Source: an uncultured Bacteroidales bacterium
GTDB taxonomy: Bacteria; Bacteroidota; Bacteroidia; Bacteroidales; UBA932
Assembly: GCA_900318355.1 (NCBI GenBank)
Contig: ONKE01000041.1
Location: 1-64,000, forward strand
Reading direction: 5' to 3'
DNA length: 64,000 nt
This document shows positions 18,900-29,704 of the stretch, one piece after another. Positions within the stretch are counted from its first letter, which is position 1; each line of letters opens with the position of its first letter. Position numbers and translations under genes: made by a program. Under the pieces are notes generated by a model. The model did no database searches. It was given only the letters and a program-made list of their open reading frames with translations, and was not told the DNA's origin.

Positions 18900-21800
18900 A
18901 TGCACAGAAGAAAAATAAGAGGAGCGGTGCTCGCCGCGTTCCTGTCCGTCTCACTGATGGCCTTCGGACAGAACAGCCGCATCGTGTCAGGCTCCGTGCT
19001 GGACGAAAACGGGGAGCCCCTGGCGGGCGCCGGCGTCCAGATTGCGGGGACGACGATCGGGGTGACCACCGATTTGGACGGACGTTTTACCATAGGGGCA
19101 TCGGCTTCCGACCGGCTCATGATCACCTTTATCGGTTATGAAGACAAGGTGGTCAGCGCATCGACATCCCCGCTGCGGATTGTCCTCCAGCCTGACGGCA
19201 ATTTCCTGGAGGAGACGGTGGTGATCGGCTATGGAACGCAGAAGAAGGCAACCCTGACCGGAGCGATATCCGCCATCGACAACAAGGAAATCGCCGTGAC
19301 CAAGAACGAGAACGTGATAAACATGCTCTCGGGAAAGATCGCCGGCGTCCGCATTACACAGAATTCCGCACAGCCGGGCGAATTCGACAATAGCATCGAC
19401 ATACGAGGGATGGGCGAGCCCCTCATCGTGGTGGACGGCGTTCCGCGGGACAAGGCCTATTTCTCCCGTATGGATGCCAACGAAATCGACAATGTATCCG
19501 TGCTGAAGGATGCTTCGGCCGCCATCTACGGAGTCCGCGCTGCCAATGGCGTCATCCTCGTGACGACCCGTCATGGGTCCGCCGGAGATGCGGCCAAATT
19601 CGACATCGACCTTTCGGCGAACATCGGCTGGCAGAACTTCCTCTATGTGCCGGAAACCTCGGACGCCATCATCCATATGGAGCTTCTCAATGAAAAGAAA
19701 TTCAATAATATCGGAGAGAATTACCCCATTCGCTCGACACCCCGCTACACCGATCTCCAGATCCAGGAGTTTCGCGACGGGACACGCAAGAGCACCAATT
19801 GGAACGAGGAACTGTTCCGCGATTTCGTTCCGCAACAGCAGTACAACCTCAGCGTGGTCGGCGGGTCCGACAAGATCGACTACTTCCTCAACGTCGGCTA
19901 CATGGACCAGATGGGTTCCTACCGGAGCCGTTCGCTCAATTATAACCGTTGGAACTTCCGTGCCAACGTGGACGCCCGTATCACTGAGCGCCTGAGCGCA
20001 ACGCTTCAGATCAGCGGCTTCAAGGATACCAAGAACCAGCCCTACTCCGACAGCGGCAGCCTGTGGGACGTGTACAAGAAAGCCTGGACGTACCGGCCTT
20101 CCAGCCCCGTGTGGGTGGATCCGGAACATCCGGCCTATGACTCCGAATTCCTCGAGGCGGAAAATCCTGTCGTTTCGACCGACAGCAGGTATTCCGGCTA
20201 TCGGAAGACCGAGCAGCTGAACCTCAATGCCTCCTTGGCCCTGACGTGGCAGATTCCGCATGTCAAAGGGCTGAGTGTGAAGGGGTTCTATAACTACGAC
20301 TACGCGACGTCGGTGCAGTCGCATTACAAGCGCACCTACCACCTCTACAGCCTGGACAGCGACGGAAACTATGTCAGTTATGTCCGCAATACCCCGGCCA
20401 GCGTGTACAAAGGCAACAGCCGGTCCACCGGGAACGTGCTGCAACTGTCGGTCAATTATGCGCGGGAGTTCGGCGGGAACCACCATCTCAGCGCCATGTT
20501 CCTCTATGAGGAGCAGTACAATTTCTGGGAGGGAAGTTTTGCCCAGCGCTACACCGACTACGACAACGAATATCTGTTCGCCGGCAAAGAAGACGGACAG
20601 GTCGGCAAGATGACCGACCTGGGCGACAAAACGCGCAGGGCCTTTATCTTCCATGCCAATTATGATTACAAGGGAAAATACATGTTGGACTTCGCTTTCC
20701 GTGAAGACGCGTCGTCCAGCTTCCCCGCTTATTCCCGCTGGGGATTCTTTCCGTCGGTGAGCGCAGGATGGCGCATGAGCGAGGAGTCCTTCGTCAAGGA
20801 AAATGCACCGTGGATCACCAACCTGAAGATCCGCGCTTCCTGGGGACGGATGGGCGACGACGCTTCGGCAGGAGTCTATCCCGCCAACGTGATCGGATAC
20901 AATATCGATTCGAACTATCGCTACGGCTGGCTCTTCGACGGTGCGACCTATACGACGGGCGTTTCGCCGACGGCCATCCCGAACCTGAACCTGACCTGGT
21001 ATACATCCGACACGTGGAACGCCGGCGTGGACTGGAGTATGTGGAAGCAGAAGTTCGGAGGCACGGCGGAAGTATTCATGCGGCGTCGTGACGGCTTGCT
21101 GGCCACGTCCAGCGCCGTCGTCCCCGGCTCGGTCGGCGCTTCCCTCCCGCAGGAGAACCTCGAAAGCGACATGACCTTCGGGTACGAGATCCAGCTCAGC
21201 CATTACAACCGCATCGGCGAGGTCGGCTACTATGTTACCGGCCAGATGAGCGCCACGAAGAACCGCTGGGCCTATCATATCGACACTGAGGCCGGCAACT
21301 CGATGGAACTTTGGCATCGTGGCAGTGTCTCGGGCCGCAACAAGGATATCTGGTTCGCCTTCGAGGAAGGGGGCCGGTTCACCTCCTACAACGATATTTT
21401 CTACCATGGCATCGCCGGGGGAAATTATTCGTCCAATACCCTCCCGGGCGATTATTGGTACCAGGACTGGAACGGTGACGGTGTCGTCGACGGTAACGAT
21501 GTCCATCCGGTAGCGACCTACAACCTGCCTGTCTTCAATTACGGCATTTCCCTGGGGATGGATTGGCGCGGCATAGACTTCTCGATGAATTTCCAGGGGG
21601 CTGCCGGCGTTTATTCCACGTACAGCGAAGTGTTCTCGGAGGTCGGTCCGTTCTCCGGCGGCGCCGTGCTGAGCCGCTACGTCGACCGTTGGCATACCGC
21701 TTCGCCGGAAGATGACCCCTGGAATCCGAACACGAAGTGGATTGAAGGCACTTATCCTGCTACGGGTCATAGCTTCCAAATGGGAACAACCGGTATCGAA

Positions 21801-22049
21801 AACACCTCCTACCTGCGTTTGAAGACTCTCGAACTGGGCTACACATTCCCGGACAAATGGGTCCGGAAGGCTGGTATCCGCCGGCTGCGGGTCTATTTCA
21901 GCGGTTACAATCTTCTTACCTTCTGCGGGCTCAAGGGCATGGATCCGGAGCGTCCCGGGGCCGCCGGCGGTGCGTCCATGGGTCTGAGCCAGGAATACAA
22001 TTATCCCAACAACCGCACGTTCAATGTCGGCGTTAATCTGAAATTTTAG
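18900..22049 (+). CDS. SusC-family TonB-dependent transporter
   Basis: 1049 aa. A signal peptide (cut after LMAFG) is followed by a carboxypeptidase-regulatory-like domain (about residues 28-105), a TonB-box region EETVVIGYGTQKK, and a plug domain with IDIRGMGEPLIVVDGVPRD and IYGVRAANGVILVTT. A 22-strand barrel ending in NVGVNLKF completes it. No STN domain is present, so it is unlikely to signal through an anti-sigma factor. The start at 18900 lies one base after the regulator stop. It imports oligosaccharides captured by the SusD lid at 22051. Confidence 0.95.
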   Translation: MHRRKIRGAVLAAFLSVSLMAFGQNSRIVSGSVLDENGEPLAGAGVQIAGTTIGVTTDLDGRFTIGASASDRLMITFIGYEDKVVSASTSPLRIVLQPDGNFLEETVVIGYGTQKKATLTGAISAIDNKEIAVTKNENVINMLSGKIAGVRITQNSAQPGEFDNSIDIRGMGEPLIVVDGVPRDKAYFSRMDANEIDNVSVLKDASAAIYGVRAANGVILVTTRHGSAGDAAKFDIDLSANIGWQNFLYVPETSDAIIHMELLNEKKFNNIGENYPIRSTPRYTDLQIQEFRDGTRKSTNWNEELFRDFVPQQQYNLSVVGGSDKIDYFLNVGYMDQMGSYRSRSLNYNRWNFRANVDARITERLSATLQISGFKDTKNQPYSDSGSLWDVYKKAWTYRPSSPVWVDPEHPAYDSEFLEAENPVVSTDSRYSGYRKTEQLNLNASLALTWQIPHVKGLSVKGFYNYDYATSVQSHYKRTYHLYSLDSDGNYVSYVRNTPASVYKGNSRSTGNVLQLSVNYAREFGGNHHLSAMFLYEEQYNFWEGSFAQRYTDYDNEYLFAGKEDGQVGKMTDLGDKTRRAFIFHANYDYKGKYMLDFAFREDASSSFPAYSRWGFFPSVSAGWRMSEESFVKENAPWITNLKIRASWGRMGDDASAGVYPANVIGYNIDSNYRYGWLFDGATYTTGVSPTAIPNLNLTWYTSDTWNAGVDWSMWKQKFGGTAEVFMRRRDGLLATSSAVVPGSVGASLPQENLESDMTFGYEIQLSHYNRIGEVGYYVTGQMSATKNRWAYHIDTEAGNSMELWHRGSVSGRNKDIWFAFEEGGRFTSYNDIFYHGIAGGNYSSNTLPGDYWYQDWNGDGVVDGNDVHPVATYNLPVFNYGISLGMDWRGIDFSMNFQGAAGVYSTYSEVFSEVGPFSGGAVLSRYVDRWHTASPEDDPWNPNTKWIEGTYPATGHSFQMGTTGIENTSYLRLKTLELGYTFPDKWVRKAGIRRLRVYFSGYNLLTFCGLKGMDPERPGAAGGASMGLSQEYNYPNNRTFNVGVNLKF

Positions 22050-22050
22050 T

Positions 22051-24105
22051 ATGGAGAAGAAATATTACAGCAAGCTGCTTGTTATCGCGCTGCTTCCCTT
22101 TGCAGCGTGCGCCGATCTGGACTTGTCGTCCAAGGGCGTCATTGATGAGTCCGTTCTCCTGAGTTCGGAAGCCGGCGTGCAGACCTATTTCACGAAGATC
22201 TACAACGAACTGCCCATTGAGGATTTCCTCTATGCGGGCGGAGGTCCGGAGTGCGGTTACGGTGTCGTGAGCGCGAAAGGGAAACATGCCGGAAACGTGT
22301 GGGAAACCAACAAATACTGGTCCGGACAGTTCTGCCGGGAATGCTTCTCTTCCCATCAGGATGGCGGTGCTTCCAGCGAAGCGTTCGGCTATTGGCCGTA
22401 TGACTCCATCCGGGAAATCAACAATTTCCTGGAGCAGTTTCCCTCGTATAAAGATCGCTATGAGACGGCTGTGTACGACCGGCTGGTGGCCGAGGCCCGT
22501 TTTCTCCGCGCCTTCTACTATTTCGGGCTGGTCAAGCGTTATGGCGGCGTCCCGTTGGTGCTGACGGTGCAGGACCCGACGGCCGCTCCCGAGACGCTGG
22601 AAGTTCCCCGTGCCAAGGAGTACGACTGCTGGAAGTTCATCCACGATGAACTCGCCGAGGCAATGGAGCACCTGTCCGCTGACAAGACGCAGGTCTATCG
22701 GGCCAACCGGTATGCCGCGGCTGCCCTGATGGCCAAGGCGATGCTGTATGCCGCTTCCGTGGCCAAGTACAATTCCACCGTCGGTATCAGCGGCGACGCG
22801 ACGATGCAGGGCGTGATGGGGATGTCCGCTGCCTATGCCGAGGAGTTCTATCAGTATGCCTACGATGCCTGCAAGATGATCGGCGATGCCGGCTATTCCC
22901 TCCACAAGGGATCGGACAAGACGCAGGCATACCGGGAGATCTTCATCGAAAACCTGGCCGGAGAAGAGGACATCTTTACCAAGGCCTACGACACGGCGGA
23001 AAAAACGCCCGAATTCAAAACGGGACTGACCCACCACTGGGATGCGCGGACGCTGCCGGCAGGCCGCGGACTGGCCGCCCAGATCGGTACGGCCATCAAT
23101 CCCTACTGGGATCTGATCAGCATGTACGAACTGCCTGCCATCGTGGACGAGGACGGAAAACCGGTGCGATTCTCCTCGCCCGACGAGTTCTGGAAGTCCG
23201 ATGAGATGGAGCCGCGCTGCAGGGCCAATTTCCTGTTTTCCGGGATGACGGAACCCGCTTCCGGAACGGTGATGGATATCCAGAGCGGTGTCTATACGAC
23301 TTTTCCCGGTACCGTGGCGGATGCCTGCCCGGTCCCCAATGTGGAGAATGACTACACGGTCAAGTACCGTCAGATTGAATCTGCAGCCGGCATTTCCCGC
23401 AAGATCGGGGCGCGTGCCGACGGGACGATCGTCGTCAATTACACCGACGGGGATGCCTCCGTACCCCACCAGTATGGGGTGGTGGAGATAACCGGCCAGC
23501 ATGGCTGCATCCGCAGCGCGGCAGAGTTCAGCGCCAGCTACGCCGCCGTTATCTACAAGCATGTCGATTACTCCTGCGACCCCTCTACCCGCGTCTATTT
23601 CGGCTCCCACCAGCCATGGAAGGTGTTCCGTTATGGCGAGATCCTGCTGAACCGGGCGGAGGCCGCTTATGAACTGGGCCTGTTGAAAAACGACAATGCG
23701 CTCAAGGAGGAAGCTTACGACCTGGTCAACCAGATCCGGGAACGCGCGGGGGCTCACCCGCATACCTTTGCCGCCCAGCCGGAGAACATCGGCCTGCCCA
23801 TGTACGGATTCGATTTGGACGAAAACCTCCAGTATATCCGCGACGAGCGGCGCCGTGAGCTCTGCTTCGAAAACCAGCTCAATTGGGACGAGCGTCGCTG
23901 GCGTGTACGCGATGTCCTGTATCAGGCCTGGCTCGGTTCGTGTCTGATGCTATACAAAGTGCTGGACGAGGACAAATACATCTATCTGCCCGAGAGCGAT
24001 ATCTTCCGGAAATACGTGACTTACCAGAAGCGATTCTATTACGACGATATTCCGGGTGCCGAGTTGGCCAAGAACTCCCTGTTGATCCATAATGATGGCT
24101 ATTGA
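22051..24105 (+). CDS. SusD-family glycan-binding lipoprotein
   Basis: 684 aa, somewhat long for the family. The lipobox LPFAAC is followed by TPR-like helical segments, the RFLRAFYYFGLVKRYGGVPLV segment typical of SusD (positions about 22500-22560), and the C-terminal RDERRRELCFENQLNWDERRW. The protein forms the extracellular lid over the SusC barrel at 18900. It begins one base after the susC stop. Longer than usual in the middle, around residues 380-500, which could hold an extra binding loop. Confidence 0.94.
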   Translation: MEKKYYSKLLVIALLPFAACADLDLSSKGVIDESVLLSSEAGVQTYFTKIYNELPIEDFLYAGGGPECGYGVVSAKGKHAGNVWETNKYWSGQFCRECFSSHQDGGASSEAFGYWPYDSIREINNFLEQFPSYKDRYETAVYDRLVAEARFLRAFYYFGLVKRYGGVPLVLTVQDPTAAPETLEVPRAKEYDCWKFIHDELAEAMEHLSADKTQVYRANRYAAAALMAKAMLYAASVAKYNSTVGISGDATMQGVMGMSAAYAEEFYQYAYDACKMIGDAGYSLHKGSDKTQAYREIFIENLAGEEDIFTKAYDTAEKTPEFKTGLTHHWDARTLPAGRGLAAQIGTAINPYWDLISMYELPAIVDEDGKPVRFSSPDEFWKSDEMEPRCRANFLFSGMTEPASGTVMDIQSGVYTTFPGTVADACPVPNVENDYTVKYRQIESAAGISRKIGARADGTIVVNYTDGDASVPHQYGVVEITGQHGCIRSAAEFSASYAAVIYKHVDYSCDPSTRVYFGSHQPWKVFRYGEILLNRAEAAYELGLLKNDNALKEEAYDLVNQIRERAGAHPHTFAAQPENIGLPMYGFDLDENLQYIRDERRRELCFENQLNWDERRWRVRDVLYQAWLGSCLMLYKVLDEDKYIYLPESDIFRKYVTYQKRFYYDDIPGAELAKNSLLIHNDGY

Positions 24106-24106
24106 T

Positions 24107-24838
24107 ATGAAATACAACAATTTATTCCTTCTCCTTGCGCTGCTCCTCCCGGTAGGGTGCATGGGCATTGACAATTTCGACGCCCCTGCCGCCAAGATCC
24201 AGGGCCGGATCATCGACAAGACTACCGGACAGCCGATGTATCTGGGGCAGGCCGAGTCGCACATCCGCATCTGGGAAGTGAGCTACCGCTGGGACCCGGA
24301 GCCGCAGGACCTCAATACCAAGGCGGACGGGACCTACTACAACGACAAACTGTTTACGGGAACGTACGACATGCTGCCGCTCGACGGTGCCTGGTGGCCT
24401 TGTGACACGACGTTCAACGTAAAAATAGGCAAGAAGGGAGCGGTTCAGGATTTTGAAGTGACCCCGTACCTCCACCTGATCGATTTCTACTACGAACTGG
24501 ACGGGGTCAACCTGACGATGTCCTGCCGGCTGGAGGCACCCATTCGGGAAGGAATGCCCCGGGTCATCGAGGTCCGTCCCTTCATCAACAACAACAGCCT
24601 GTGCGGTTTTGGAAGCCGGCTGGACTACTATTTTTCCGACACCTATACCATCCGGATCAACAAGGACTGGGAGGAACTCGACAACGGGAAGGGCGTGAGC
24701 AAAGACACGTACTCGGTGACTGTTCCGCTGAAGGCCGGTTACCACTACACCGTCCGAATGGGGGCGCTGGTCAACTTCAAGTATGTCAATTACAACTATA
24801 CCGAGACGATGGAAGTCAAAGTCCCGAAAGATGCTTAA
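24107..24838 (+). CDS. DUF3823-type PUL lipoprotein
   Basis: 243 aa from the chosen start. The lipobox LLPVGCMG is followed by DNFDAPAAKIQGRIIDKTTG, the opening typical of DUF3823 lipoproteins, which sit in the SusE position directly behind SusD. A second beta-sandwich makes up the C-terminal half. The ATG at 24107 immediately follows the susD stop (TGATATG) and gives a clean signal peptide. The upstream alternative ATG at 24092 adds five residues inside susD. Likely surface exposed and glycan binding. Confidence 0.85.
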   Translation: MKYNNLFLLLALLLPVGCMGIDNFDAPAAKIQGRIIDKTTGQPMYLGQAESHIRIWEVSYRWDPEPQDLNTKADGTYYNDKLFTGTYDMLPLDGAWWPCDTTFNVKIGKKGAVQDFEVTPYLHLIDFYYELDGVNLTMSCRLEAPIREGMPRVIEVRPFINNNSLCGFGSRLDYYFSDTYTIRINKDWEELDNGKGVSKDTYSVTVPLKAGYHYTVRMGALVNFKYVNYNYTETMEVKVPKDA

Positions 24839-24844
24839 AGAAAG

Positions 24845-26413
24845 ATGAGAAGGAAGATGATACTGCTTCATTGGTTCATGACCGCCGCGGTGCTGTTTGC
24901 CTCCTGTGATCAGGAAGAGGTGATTCCGGACCGCAAGCCCAGGCCGGGTTCCGGCAAGGATGTCGAAAAATTCAACGATCTGGGCATCCCTGCGCACAAA
25001 GAAGGGGATCCGTATGACACTTACGAGGGGCTGGTCATGGCCGGCTACCAGGGGTGGCAGGGTTGTCCGGGCGACGACAGCGGTTACGGAAAATTCACGG
25101 ACGGCGTGAACGGCTGGGCGCATTACCTATGTTCGACAGTGCCCGGGTTCAAGATGAATCCCGGCATGTGCGGGAACGGTTTCAATTTCTGGCCGGACTG
25201 CAGCGAGTACGAAAACACGTACCCGTTGAACGGGTTCACATACCCCGACGGTTCACAGGCCGTTGTCTTCAGCGCCTATGACCGGCAGACCGTGATGACC
25301 CATTTCCGGTGGATGCAGGAATACGGCATCGACGGTGTCTTTGCCCAGCGATTCATGGTCTATGTCAACAAGAAATACACCATCGAGCACGAATTCCACT
25401 TGACCAACCTGGATTACCAGATGCAGGCTTCCAACCAATATGGCCGGGCCATCTGCGTCATGTACGACCTGGTAGGAATGAATGCGGAATCCCATTTGAC
25501 CCCGGAATACCTGTTGGCAGACCTGGCGGAATTGGAGGAGAAGTACCATTTCAAAGACCGTTCGAAGGGCCAGAAATACTATCTCTACCACAACGGGAAG
25601 CCGCTGGTTGCCCTGGTCAGTTTTGCCCAGATGGACATGCCGTACGACATGACCGAATGCCGTCGCTGCGTGGAACTGGTGCAGGAGGCCGGGTACAGCG
25701 TGATGATCGGTGTCCCTACCTACTGGCGGGATGGTGGTCCGGACAGTCCCTATACGCCGGCCCTGCTGAAAATGATCACCGACCTGCATCCGGATGTTCT
25801 GATGCCGTGGTACACGGGCCGTTTTGACTATAAGGGGGAGCGGTCCGATTACAAGCGTTCTTCGACCCGGATCGCCTTCGACAGTTTCAAGGACAGGATC
25901 CGGGCTGATGCCCAATGGTGCCGGAATGCCGGTGTCCTGTTCGCCCCGAACTGCTGGCCGGGCTTCGACTGGAGCCACCAGCGGCCCGCTTCACTGCCCA
26001 TCAGCCGGTATGGCGGTGACTTTTTCTGGGCGCAGGCGTACTATGAGATCGCCACGGCCGGGGCCCGCGCCTTCTATATCGGCATGTTCGACGAAATCGA
26101 CGAGGGAACGCAGATTTTCAAGGTCTTGCGAAAGAAAGACGCTCCCAGTAATCTAGGTGACGGTTCCTACTGGGTGCGCTACGAAAACGGCTCCTATTCC
26201 ACCAGTCTGCGCGGACCGACAGAGGCGCAGCAGGCAGCGTACAATTCGGCCGACAAGTGGTGGGTCCGCAATGACGCCCTCTGTACCTCTTTTAACGGAG
26301 TGGAAGACGACCAGGAGCCCGACCACTATCTTTGGCTAACCGGTCAGATAGGGAGGATGCTTCGAGGGGAAATTCCTCTACAATCAAAACAACCACAGCG
26401 AGTTACGGATTAG
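24845..26413 (+). CDS. GH99-like glycoside hydrolase lipoprotein
   Basis: 522 aa. The lipobox LFASCD is followed by the catalytic domain beginning YDTYEGLVMAGYQGWQ. FDEIDEGT gives Glu417 and Glu420 in the spacing used by GH99 catalysis. The domain matches that of 10975 along its whole length, with DNA-identical stretches such as the 44 bases starting near 25386. The missing fimbrillin-like domain means this copy sits closer to the membrane. Together with GH92 it points to an alpha-mannose-containing glycan, although the exact family is not certain. Confidence 0.78.
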   Translation: MRRKMILLHWFMTAAVLFASCDQEEVIPDRKPRPGSGKDVEKFNDLGIPAHKEGDPYDTYEGLVMAGYQGWQGCPGDDSGYGKFTDGVNGWAHYLCSTVPGFKMNPGMCGNGFNFWPDCSEYENTYPLNGFTYPDGSQAVVFSAYDRQTVMTHFRWMQEYGIDGVFAQRFMVYVNKKYTIEHEFHLTNLDYQMQASNQYGRAICVMYDLVGMNAESHLTPEYLLADLAELEEKYHFKDRSKGQKYYLYHNGKPLVALVSFAQMDMPYDMTECRRCVELVQEAGYSVMIGVPTYWRDGGPDSPYTPALLKMITDLHPDVLMPWYTGRFDYKGERSDYKRSSTRIAFDSFKDRIRADAQWCRNAGVLFAPNCWPGFDWSHQRPASLPISRYGGDFFWAQAYYEIATAGARAFYIGMFDEIDEGTQIFKVLRKKDAPSNLGDGSYWVRYENGSYSTSLRGPTEAQQAAYNSADKWWVRNDALCTSFNGVEDDQEPDHYLWLTGQIGRMLRGEIPLQSKQPQRVTD

Positions 26414-26417
26414 AAGA

Positions 26418-28562
26418 ATGAGACGGCTGAGCATTGTTTTGACAACTCTTCTTTTGGGGAGTTGTTCCCCGGGGCTTGACCCTGCCGCCCTGGTGGACCC
26501 CTTTATCGGGTCCGCAGGCACGGGCCATGTATTCGTCGGGGCGAACGTCCCGTGGGGACTCGTCCAACTCGGTCCGACCAACCTCGCGGAGGGGTGGGCG
26601 TGGTGCTCGGGCTATAACCGGAGCGACTCGACCATTCTCGGGTTCTCCCATACCCACCTGAGCGGGACCGGGATGACCGACTTGTGCGATATAACTGTCA
26701 TGCCTGTGGTCGGCGACGGCTTCGCCTATGCCCGTGGCCGGTCGGATGATCCGTTGTCCGGCCCGTTCTCAACGTTCCGTCATGAAACGGAAAGCTGCTC
26801 GCCGGGCTTCTATGGCGTCGATCTGGACCGGTATGGCATTCATGTAGAACTGACAGCGACGATCCATGCCGGCCTGCACCGCTACATCTTCCCGGCTTCC
26901 GACCGGGCAGCCGTCCTCTTCGACATGGAAAACGGGTCGTGGAACAACGACCTGACCGGATGGCATCTGGAGGCGGAAGGCGACCGGAAAATCCGGGGAT
27001 ACCGTCGCTCGACGGTCTGGGCCGACAGGGGATTCTCCTCTCAGGACGGAGAAGTGGTCTACTTCGAGGCTGAGTTCTCCTGCCCGTTCGATTCGTTCGA
27101 ACTGTTTGCGGACGGGCGGTACGGCAGGGCTAATTTTACGACTACCTCAGGGCAGGAAATCCTGCTCAAGGTCGGCATTTCCTGCGTGGATGCAGCGGGA
27201 GCCGCCGCTAATTTGGCTGCCGAATTGCCCGGTTGGGATTTTGAAGCCGTGCGCAGTGAGGCCCGTTCGGCATGGAACAGGGAACTCTCCCGCATGGAAA
27301 TCCACTCCGCCGATCCTGTCCATCGGAAGATTGCTTACACATCGCTCTATCACGCCCTGTTTTTCCCAAGCGTGTTCAGCGACGTGGATGGCCGGTATAA
27401 TGGTGGAGACGGGCAAATCTACCGGGCTGACGGATTTACGTATTACACCAATTTCTCCTTCTGGGACACTTACCGGGCCCACATGCCGCTTTATTCAATC
27501 TTGTTCCCGGAACGGTATGCCGACATGGCGCGTTCGCTCATCATGATGGCCGACCATCAAGGCATCGTGCCGGTGTGGCCGATGATGGGCATCGAGACTA
27601 CCTGTATGATCGGCAATCCAGGTATCCCGGTACTGGCGGATGCCGTCCTCAAAGGTTTTCTTTCCGACGAGGAGGCGCTGCAGGCTTACCAGGCAATGCG
27701 CAGGAGTGCGCTGGAACCCGGTCGCTGGCAGGATTTGCGAATGCGCTACGGGTTTATTCCAGCCGATATCGATCCGCCCCAGTCGGTCGCTTATGAATGT
27801 GAATATGCCCTGGCCGATGCGGCCGTTGCCCGAGTTGCCGACCGGCTCGGATTTGAGGAAGATGCGGCATATTTCCGGAAGCGGAGCCATAGCTGGACGC
27901 ATCTTTTCGACTCGCAGACCGGATTTATCCGGCCGCGCCATGCCGATGGCTCCTGGGTGGAACCTTTCGATCCGCTTTGCGTGGATTTCGGAAATGGCTA
28001 TTGCGAGGGGAATGCCTGGCAGTACAGTTTTCTGGTGCCGCACGATGTAGACACGCTCTCGACGCTTTTCGGCGGGAAAGAGGCGCTGCTGGCACGGCTG
28101 GACAGCCTGTTTGCGATGCCATCCACTTTTACCGGTATGTCAGCCGACTGTACCGGTATGATCGGCCAGTACGTCCATGGCAACGAGCCGGGTCACCAGA
28201 TCATATATCTTTATTCGATGCTGGGTGCGCCCCGGAAGGCCGCGGCCCTGGGCAGGGAAGTGCTTTCCACCCTGTACTCAGCTTTGCCGGAAGGCATGTG
28301 CGGCAACGAGGACATGGGGCAGATGAGTGCCTGGTACCTGCTCTCGTCCATGGGACTGTATCAAGTCGAGCCTGCTGGCGGCTGTTACTGGCTCGGAGGA
28401 CCGATGCCGGGCCGGACAATCCTTCATTTTCCTGACGGAAAGTCGTTTACGGTTTCCTGCAAAGGGGAGGGTACCCGCTATCAATGGAACGGCAGGACCC
28501 TGTCTGAGCCCTGCCTGTCCTATGCCGACATCCGTGCCGGCGGCGTGTTGGAGGTCGATTAG
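26418..28562 (+). CDS. GH92 alpha-mannosidase lipoprotein, canonical
   Basis: 714 aa. The lipobox LLGSCS is followed by [20 protein letters not shown], the standard GH92 opening, and by the C-terminal catalytic motifs [13 protein letters not shown] and [21 protein letters not shown]. All expected acidic residues are in place, unlike the divergent GH92 at 6398. GH92 enzymes are calcium-dependent exo-acting alpha-mannosidases. It is the last gene of the PUL and its stop overlaps the recA stop by 4 bases, so the two units converge with no terminator between them. Confidence 0.93.
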   Translation: MRRLSIVLTTLLLGSCSPGLDPAALVDPFIGSAGTGHVFVGANVPWGLVQLGPTNLAEGWAWCSGYNRSDSTILGFSHTHLSGTGMTDLCDITVMPVVGDGFAYARGRSDDPLSGPFSTFRHETESCSPGFYGVDLDRYGIHVELTATIHAGLHRYIFPASDRAAVLFDMENGSWNNDLTGWHLEAEGDRKIRGYRRSTVWADRGFSSQDGEVVYFEAEFSCPFDSFELFADGRYGRANFTTTSGQEILLKVGISCVDAAGAAANLAAELPGWDFEAVRSEARSAWNRELSRMEIHSADPVHRKIAYTSLYHALFFPSVFSDVDGRYNGGDGQIYRADGFTYYTNFSFWDTYRAHMPLYSILFPERYADMARSLIMMADHQGIVPVWPMMGIETTCMIGNPGIPVLADAVLKGFLSDEEALQAYQAMRRSALEPGRWQDLRMRYGFIPADIDPPQSVAYECEYALADAAVARVADRLGFEEDAAYFRKRSHSWTHLFDSQTGFIRPRHADGSWVEPFDPLCVDFGNGYCEGNAWQYSFLVPHDVDTLSTLFGGKEALLARLDSLFAMPSTFTGMSADCTGMIGQYVHGNEPGHQIIYLYSMLGAPRKAAALGREVLSTLYSALPEGMCGNEDMGQMSAWYLLSSMGLYQVEPAGGCYWLGGPMPGRTILHFPDGKSFTVSCKGEGTRYQWNGRTLSEPCLSYADIRAGGVLEVD

Positions 28563-29575
28563 TCCTGCACGTTCTGCATGGCCTGACGGATCTTGGCTTC
28601 GATCTCGTCACAGAGTTCGACGTTGTCTTTGAGGAGCTGCTTTACGGCCTCGCGTCCCTGGGCCAGTTTGGTGTCGTTGTAGCTGAACCACGAGCCGCTC
28701 TTGCTGATGATGCCGAGATCCACGCCGAGGTCGACGATTTCGCCGGCGTGGGAGATGCCTTCGCCGTAGACGATGTCGAATTCGGCCTTCTTGAAAGGCG
28801 GGGCCATCTTGTTTTTCACGACCTTGACCTTGGTGCGGTTGCCGAGGGCTTCGTCGCCGTCCTTGAGCTGGGTGGTGCGGCGGACATCGATGCGGACGGA
28901 GGCGTAGAACTTAAGGGCGTTGCCGCCGGTGGTGGTCTCCGGGTTGCCGAACATGATGCCGATCTTCTCGCGCAGCTGGTTGATGAAGATGCAGCAAGTA
29001 CCTGTCTTGCTGATGTTTGCGGTCAGCTTGCGGAGAGCCTGGCTCATCAGGCGGGCCTGGAGTCCGACCTTGTTTTCACCCATTTCCCCTTCGATCTCGG
29101 CCTTGGGCGTCAGGGCCGCGACGGAGTCGATGACGATGATGTCGATGGCGCCGCTGCGGATGAGGTTGTCGGCGATTTCGAGAGCCTGCTCGCCGTTGTC
29201 GGGCTGGGAGATAAGGAGGGTCTCGAGGTCGACGCCGAGGGCTTTGGCGTAGGAGCGGTCGAAGGCGTGTTCGGCGTCGATCATGGCCGCGATGCCGCCC
29301 TGCTTCTGGGCCTGGGCGATGGCGTGGATGGCCAGGGTGGTCTTGCCGCTGGATTCCGGACCGTAGATTTCAATGATGCGGCCGCGGGGGTAGCCGCCGA
29401 TGCCGAGGGCATGGTCCAGCGCCACGCTGCCGCTCGGAATCACCTGGACATCTCCCTGTGGCTGGTCGCCTAGCTTCATGATCGTTCCCTTTCCGAAATC
29501 CTTTTCGATTTTGTCGATCGTTGCCTGCAATGCTTTTAACTTCCCTGCATTGTCTTGTGCTGCTTCTTTAGCCAT
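28559..29575 (-). CDS. recA: Recombinase A
   Basis: 338 aa. Walker [10 protein letters not shown], Walker [10 protein letters not shown], the MAW-type helix and loop L2 region [20 protein letters not shown] are present. The start [11 protein letters not shown] at 29575 is standard. The much longer in-frame ORF upstream is antisense to rlmN and is not part of the gene. RecA forms the presynaptic filament and triggers the SOS response. No LexA box was seen in the 127-base gap shared with rlmN, and recX lies 3.5 kb away on the other strand. Confidence 0.98.
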   Translation of the reverse strand: MAKEAAQDNAGKLKALQATIDKIEKDFGKGTIMKLGDQPQGDVQVIPSGSVALDHALGIGGYPRGRIIEIYGPESSGKTTLAIHAIAQAQKQGGIAAMIDAEHAFDRSYAKALGVDLETLLISQPDNGEQALEIADNLIRSGAIDIIVIDSVAALTPKAEIEGEMGENKVGLQARLMSQALRKLTANISKTGTCCIFINQLREKIGIMFGNPETTTGGNALKFYASVRIDVRRTTQLKDGDEALGNRTKVKVVKNKMAPPFKKAEFDIVYGEGISHAGEIVDLGVDLGIISKSGSWFSYNDTKLAQGREAVKQLLKDNVELCDEIEAKIRQAMQNVQD

Positions 29576-29628
29576 AGTATATGAGATGTTTAATATGTTA
29601 TCGGGCAAATACCGATAGCCCGTCGGAG

Positions 29629-29678
29629 CAAAGTTAAGCAAAAACCCTGCATTCTGAAAGAAAATTTGCTTAATTTTG
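29629..29678. promoter_or_regulatory. Divergent promoters for recA and rlmN
   Basis: Minus strand: TAACTTTG (complement of 29629-29636), 53 bases before recA. Plus strand: TAATTTTG at 29671-29678, 26 bases before rlmN. Both match TAnnTTTG exactly. Confidence 0.65.
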
Positions 29679-29704
29679 CAAAGTACGCAAAATAGTCTGC
29701 CGTG

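Noticed and set aside
18987..21779. 930-codon minus-strand ORF
   Set aside because: Antisense shadow of susC; GC-rich codon pattern opens such frames and it has no domain signatures.
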